NCBI GenBank assembly: GCA_964007475.1
Contig: OZ023273.1
Coordinates: forward strand, 104,096,485 to 104,160,484
DNA: 64,000 bases
From: Hybos culiciformis
Taxonomy: Eukaryota > Arthropoda > Insecta > Diptera > Hybotidae
Reading direction: 5' to 3'
Below are positions 61,215 through 64,000 of the stretch, one piece after another (positions within the stretch are counted from its first letter, which is position 1; each line of letters starts with the position of its first letter). The notes under the pieces were generated by a model that saw nothing but the letters and a program-made list of their open reading frames with translations, had not been told where the DNA came from and did no database searches. Made by a program: the position numbers and the translations under genes.

Positions 61215-61680
61215 CTTCAAAAATAACAAAATAAATAATTTTGTTTGTTTCAAAATTTTGTTTTTTTTGTTTCCTTGTGGTAGAGATAGTATGACCTCGA
61301 ATATAGCTCAATAAAAATGTTATAATAACAATTAATTTTTTTTATTACTTAGTTACTTAGATCATTTTATTGATATTGTGGCAACATTTATCATATTTTT
61401 GGTCTAAGAGAATTTGCATTCTTTTAAAATATTTCAATATTAAAAAATAAAACATGTCTTCAAAAATAATAAAATAAATAATTTTGTTTGTTTGAAAATT
61501 TTGTGTTTTTGTTTCCTTGTGGTAGAGATAGTATGACTTCAAATATAGCTCAATAAAAATGTAATAATAACAATTATTTTTTTTTTAATAGTTATTTAGA
61601 TCATTTTATTGATATTGTGTTAACATTTACCATATTTTAAGTCTGACAGAATGTCTTTTAAAATATTTCAATGTTTATGA
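61215..61680. repeat. 243-bp tandem duplication, two copies
   Basis: The block beginning CTTCAAAAATAAYAAAATAA at 61215 recurs at 61458 with small differences. Both copies carry TTTCCTTGTGGTAGAGATAG and end near TTTTAAAATATTTCAAT. The minus-strand frame at 61357-61542 is incidental. Confidence 0.88.
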
Positions 61681-64000
61681 GTACTAAGATATTTTATCAT
61701 TATTTTTAATCAATATATTTAAATTATTTCTCTTGAAATAATTCAAAATTGATCTCTTATTAATCAAATTAATTATTTATTTTGTAAAAAGTTTTAAATT
61801 ATTTTTATATTTTTAAATTATATTTGATAATTCGTTGTGAATTTCCAAACTTCTATAAATCAATATGTATCTTCACTTTTTTAATATTAGCAAAGAATAT
61901 TTGCATTTTAAAATAATTATTGATGATTGTCTCCATTCTGTGCTACCATTGATTAAGAATAAAGATCTGTATTCTTAATCAATCGTTCTACTTACCTTGT
62001 TGGTCACAAAATAATTTTCCAGTATGATTCTGGGAACAGGATTGTAGACGAATATACGATGCTTTAATAAATTGAAAATAGTTTCATGTCCGTGTTAAAA
62101 TAAGTATCCTTAAAATATTATTTTTTTTGTTGCCATATGGCTCTACTAAGTTCTATTTATATAGCAGTCAATATTTGTAATGTTTAACACACATTACAGA
62201 AAATATGATATTATGTACTTAAATATCAGATATCATTTTTTCTTGCACAGCATCATAAAGTGTTTGGTTTCCACAGAGATACAAAATTAAGTATTCCCAC
62301 CACAAATGAAATAGGTCAAGAACCAGAAAAGTGTTATTACTTTATTTTTTATTTAACAAAGTATAAGAATTTATTTTTTTTTCAATTTAGTACTTAATTA
62401 CGATGACATGAATTATAATGTGTACATACATAAAAATTTTCATGCTCTGTTGTGACCTTTTCTTGACTTTGCTCAATATGTTTATTTTGATTTTTTTTGT
62501 CAAAATCACAGAAATTTCAGCATTTAGTTACAGCATTTAAAATAGTGTTTCTTGAGTAAAAAAAAAATTCTGGTTTTATACTTATGGGAATAATTACTAT
62601 TTCAGAGCATCAAACAAGTGTCAATTCATGCAGTTTTCATGAAGATGTAGACCTAATAATTTTATACCATATAAGTATAAAAAGAAATAGTAGATGTTTA
62701 TTTAAACATTTTGTGTAAATAAACAAAAATAAAAATGAGATTTTATTATTTACAAATGAGAATTTTTTTTTTTTTTTCAAATAAAAAATAAAACTCACAA
62801 AGTAAAAGCTTTTTTTTTTTGAACTAATACAGATACAAATTGCAAATTCATTAGAATTAATAATGAGTAATTAGTAGTAGCGCCATTCTAGTGAAGATCA
62901 GAAGAAATACTCACGTGACAAACTTTTGATTTATATCACATGAATAAAAATTAATAAATTACACCTAATTCAGTTGCATTTGAATATTTAAATTTAAATT
63001 CCTTAAGTAAGTATGTTAAAAAAAATCCCAAATCATAATCAAAAGTAAGTATTTACTTAATTACTTATGCAAAAAAAAAAAAAAAAGTTCCCTTAAATTA
63101 TTCTTAATTCAGATTTTACTTCTCTCTTATGTTTATTATTTTATCAAGTTTCAAGTACCTACCTCTTGTAGTCTGGTTATTTCAATATTCAATCTCGTAT
63201 TCAATACTTCACTTTCTTATATCTTACATCCTAAAAGTATGCAAAATTTCTTTTTAATCCGAGTATAAAAAAAATTATTGTGATCAATTTAACTGCATAA
63301 TATCAATTTTAACATTTATTAAAAATCTATTGAATCAAGCGAAAACAAACGAAGCATAATGTACAATAATCAATAATAAGCTATTTTTTTAATTGAGAAA
63401 GTTAGTTTAATCTCAAGTCGATAAATAATTTCACTTTCAAACCTGGGGTTATTAAATTATTCATTACAAAATAAATTAAGTATTTGGAAAGATTATGCTG
63501 TAGAGATAGATAATTAAATAGAAGATTTATGAAGATAAATATTATATTTGAATAACAAGTTTTTGTATTTTATTTCATATCGATATTACACTCACATCAA
63601 TGCCAGAAAATTTCAGAGAATCGATAAATATATGTTCAAAAAATGAAAAATATCTGTTTTTTTTTTTAATTTATAGAAATCACAAATTATAAAAAGCTAT
63701 AAAATTAGTAGTTTTGAAATTATTGTAGAGTTGTTTTATCCAGAGCAACTTCACAAAACATTATAATGTTGTACCTACATATCTATACATTTTTAGTTTT
63801 ACATAAATTTTAAGATGAATTGAGTTTTGTATATGAATTTACATGTTATTATTTTTATATTGCTGAATCTCATTTCTCACTGATTTCGTATTTTCAAATC
63901 TAGAATTATGGTTGAAGAAATAACAAAAAAAAAAATTTTTTTTCTCAAAATACCCATACCTTTTTTTTTTATCTTACTTAATATCTTGTTTGTAAAAATA
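61681..64000. other. Right edge of window, nothing recognised
   Basis: A/T-rich DNA with homopolymers. A short hairpin TTGATTAAGAAT / ATTCTTAATCAA lies at about 61950-61983. No gene is supported. Confidence 0.65.

Overview
The window is eukaryotic nuclear DNA: it is very A+T-rich, full of homopolymer runs, and its one clear gene is split by GT-AG introns. That gene is a nitric oxide synthase (NOS) on the minus strand. Its protein resembles dipteran NOS as I know it (the RSRAGS / MRKP / LKNI segment, the heme cysteine context, the FMN-domain regulatory insert), so I infer an insect, most likely a fly or related dipteran. The species cannot be fixed from the sequence.

Layout. 1-3331 is downstream of the gene. 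3332-30127 holds the complete NOS coding sequence in 18 exons, read right to left, for a predicted 1357-residue protein. The order is: polar N-terminus, zinc-binding C-x4-C, heme/tetrahydrobiopterin oxygenase domain, calmodulin-binding helix, FMN domain with autoinhibitory insert, FAD/NADPH reductase, C-terminal tail. All exon joins keep frame. Intron 12, about 11.7 kb, falls inside the autoinhibitory insert. The first coding exon begins at a splice acceptor with 73 nt of 5' UTR, so at least one noncoding 5' exon lies further right, and much of 30-56 kb is probably a long 5' intron or upstream region. No other gene is secure. A possible promoter and first-exon region lies at 56.2-56.45 kb.

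Mobile DNA is the other main content. Four roughly 1-kb elements have foldback structure: short satellite-like units in inverted arrays with perfect internal palindromes or stems. They lie at 5125-6115, 6284-7327, 11781-12835 and 53723-54782. Two have exact 9-bp target-site duplications and one has 8 bp. The 11781-12835 copy still encodes the tail of what looks like a Mutator-like (MULE) transposase, which suggests the group is MULE-derived. One copy sits about 30 nt from a NOS splice acceptor. A truncated relative lies at 58965-59216. Other repeats are an 88-bp perfect inverted repeat at 17.4-17.9 kb, a small TIR element at 54.9-55.3 kb, a dispersed repeat in two copies (51.4-52.7 kb and 57.3-58.0 kb; the first carries a small retrotransposon tail), a decayed hAT transposase at 43.4-43.7 kb, and several tandem repeats.

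Coordinates come from reading the sequence by eye. Splice sites were checked for GT/AG and frame continuity, but no alignment or search was run.
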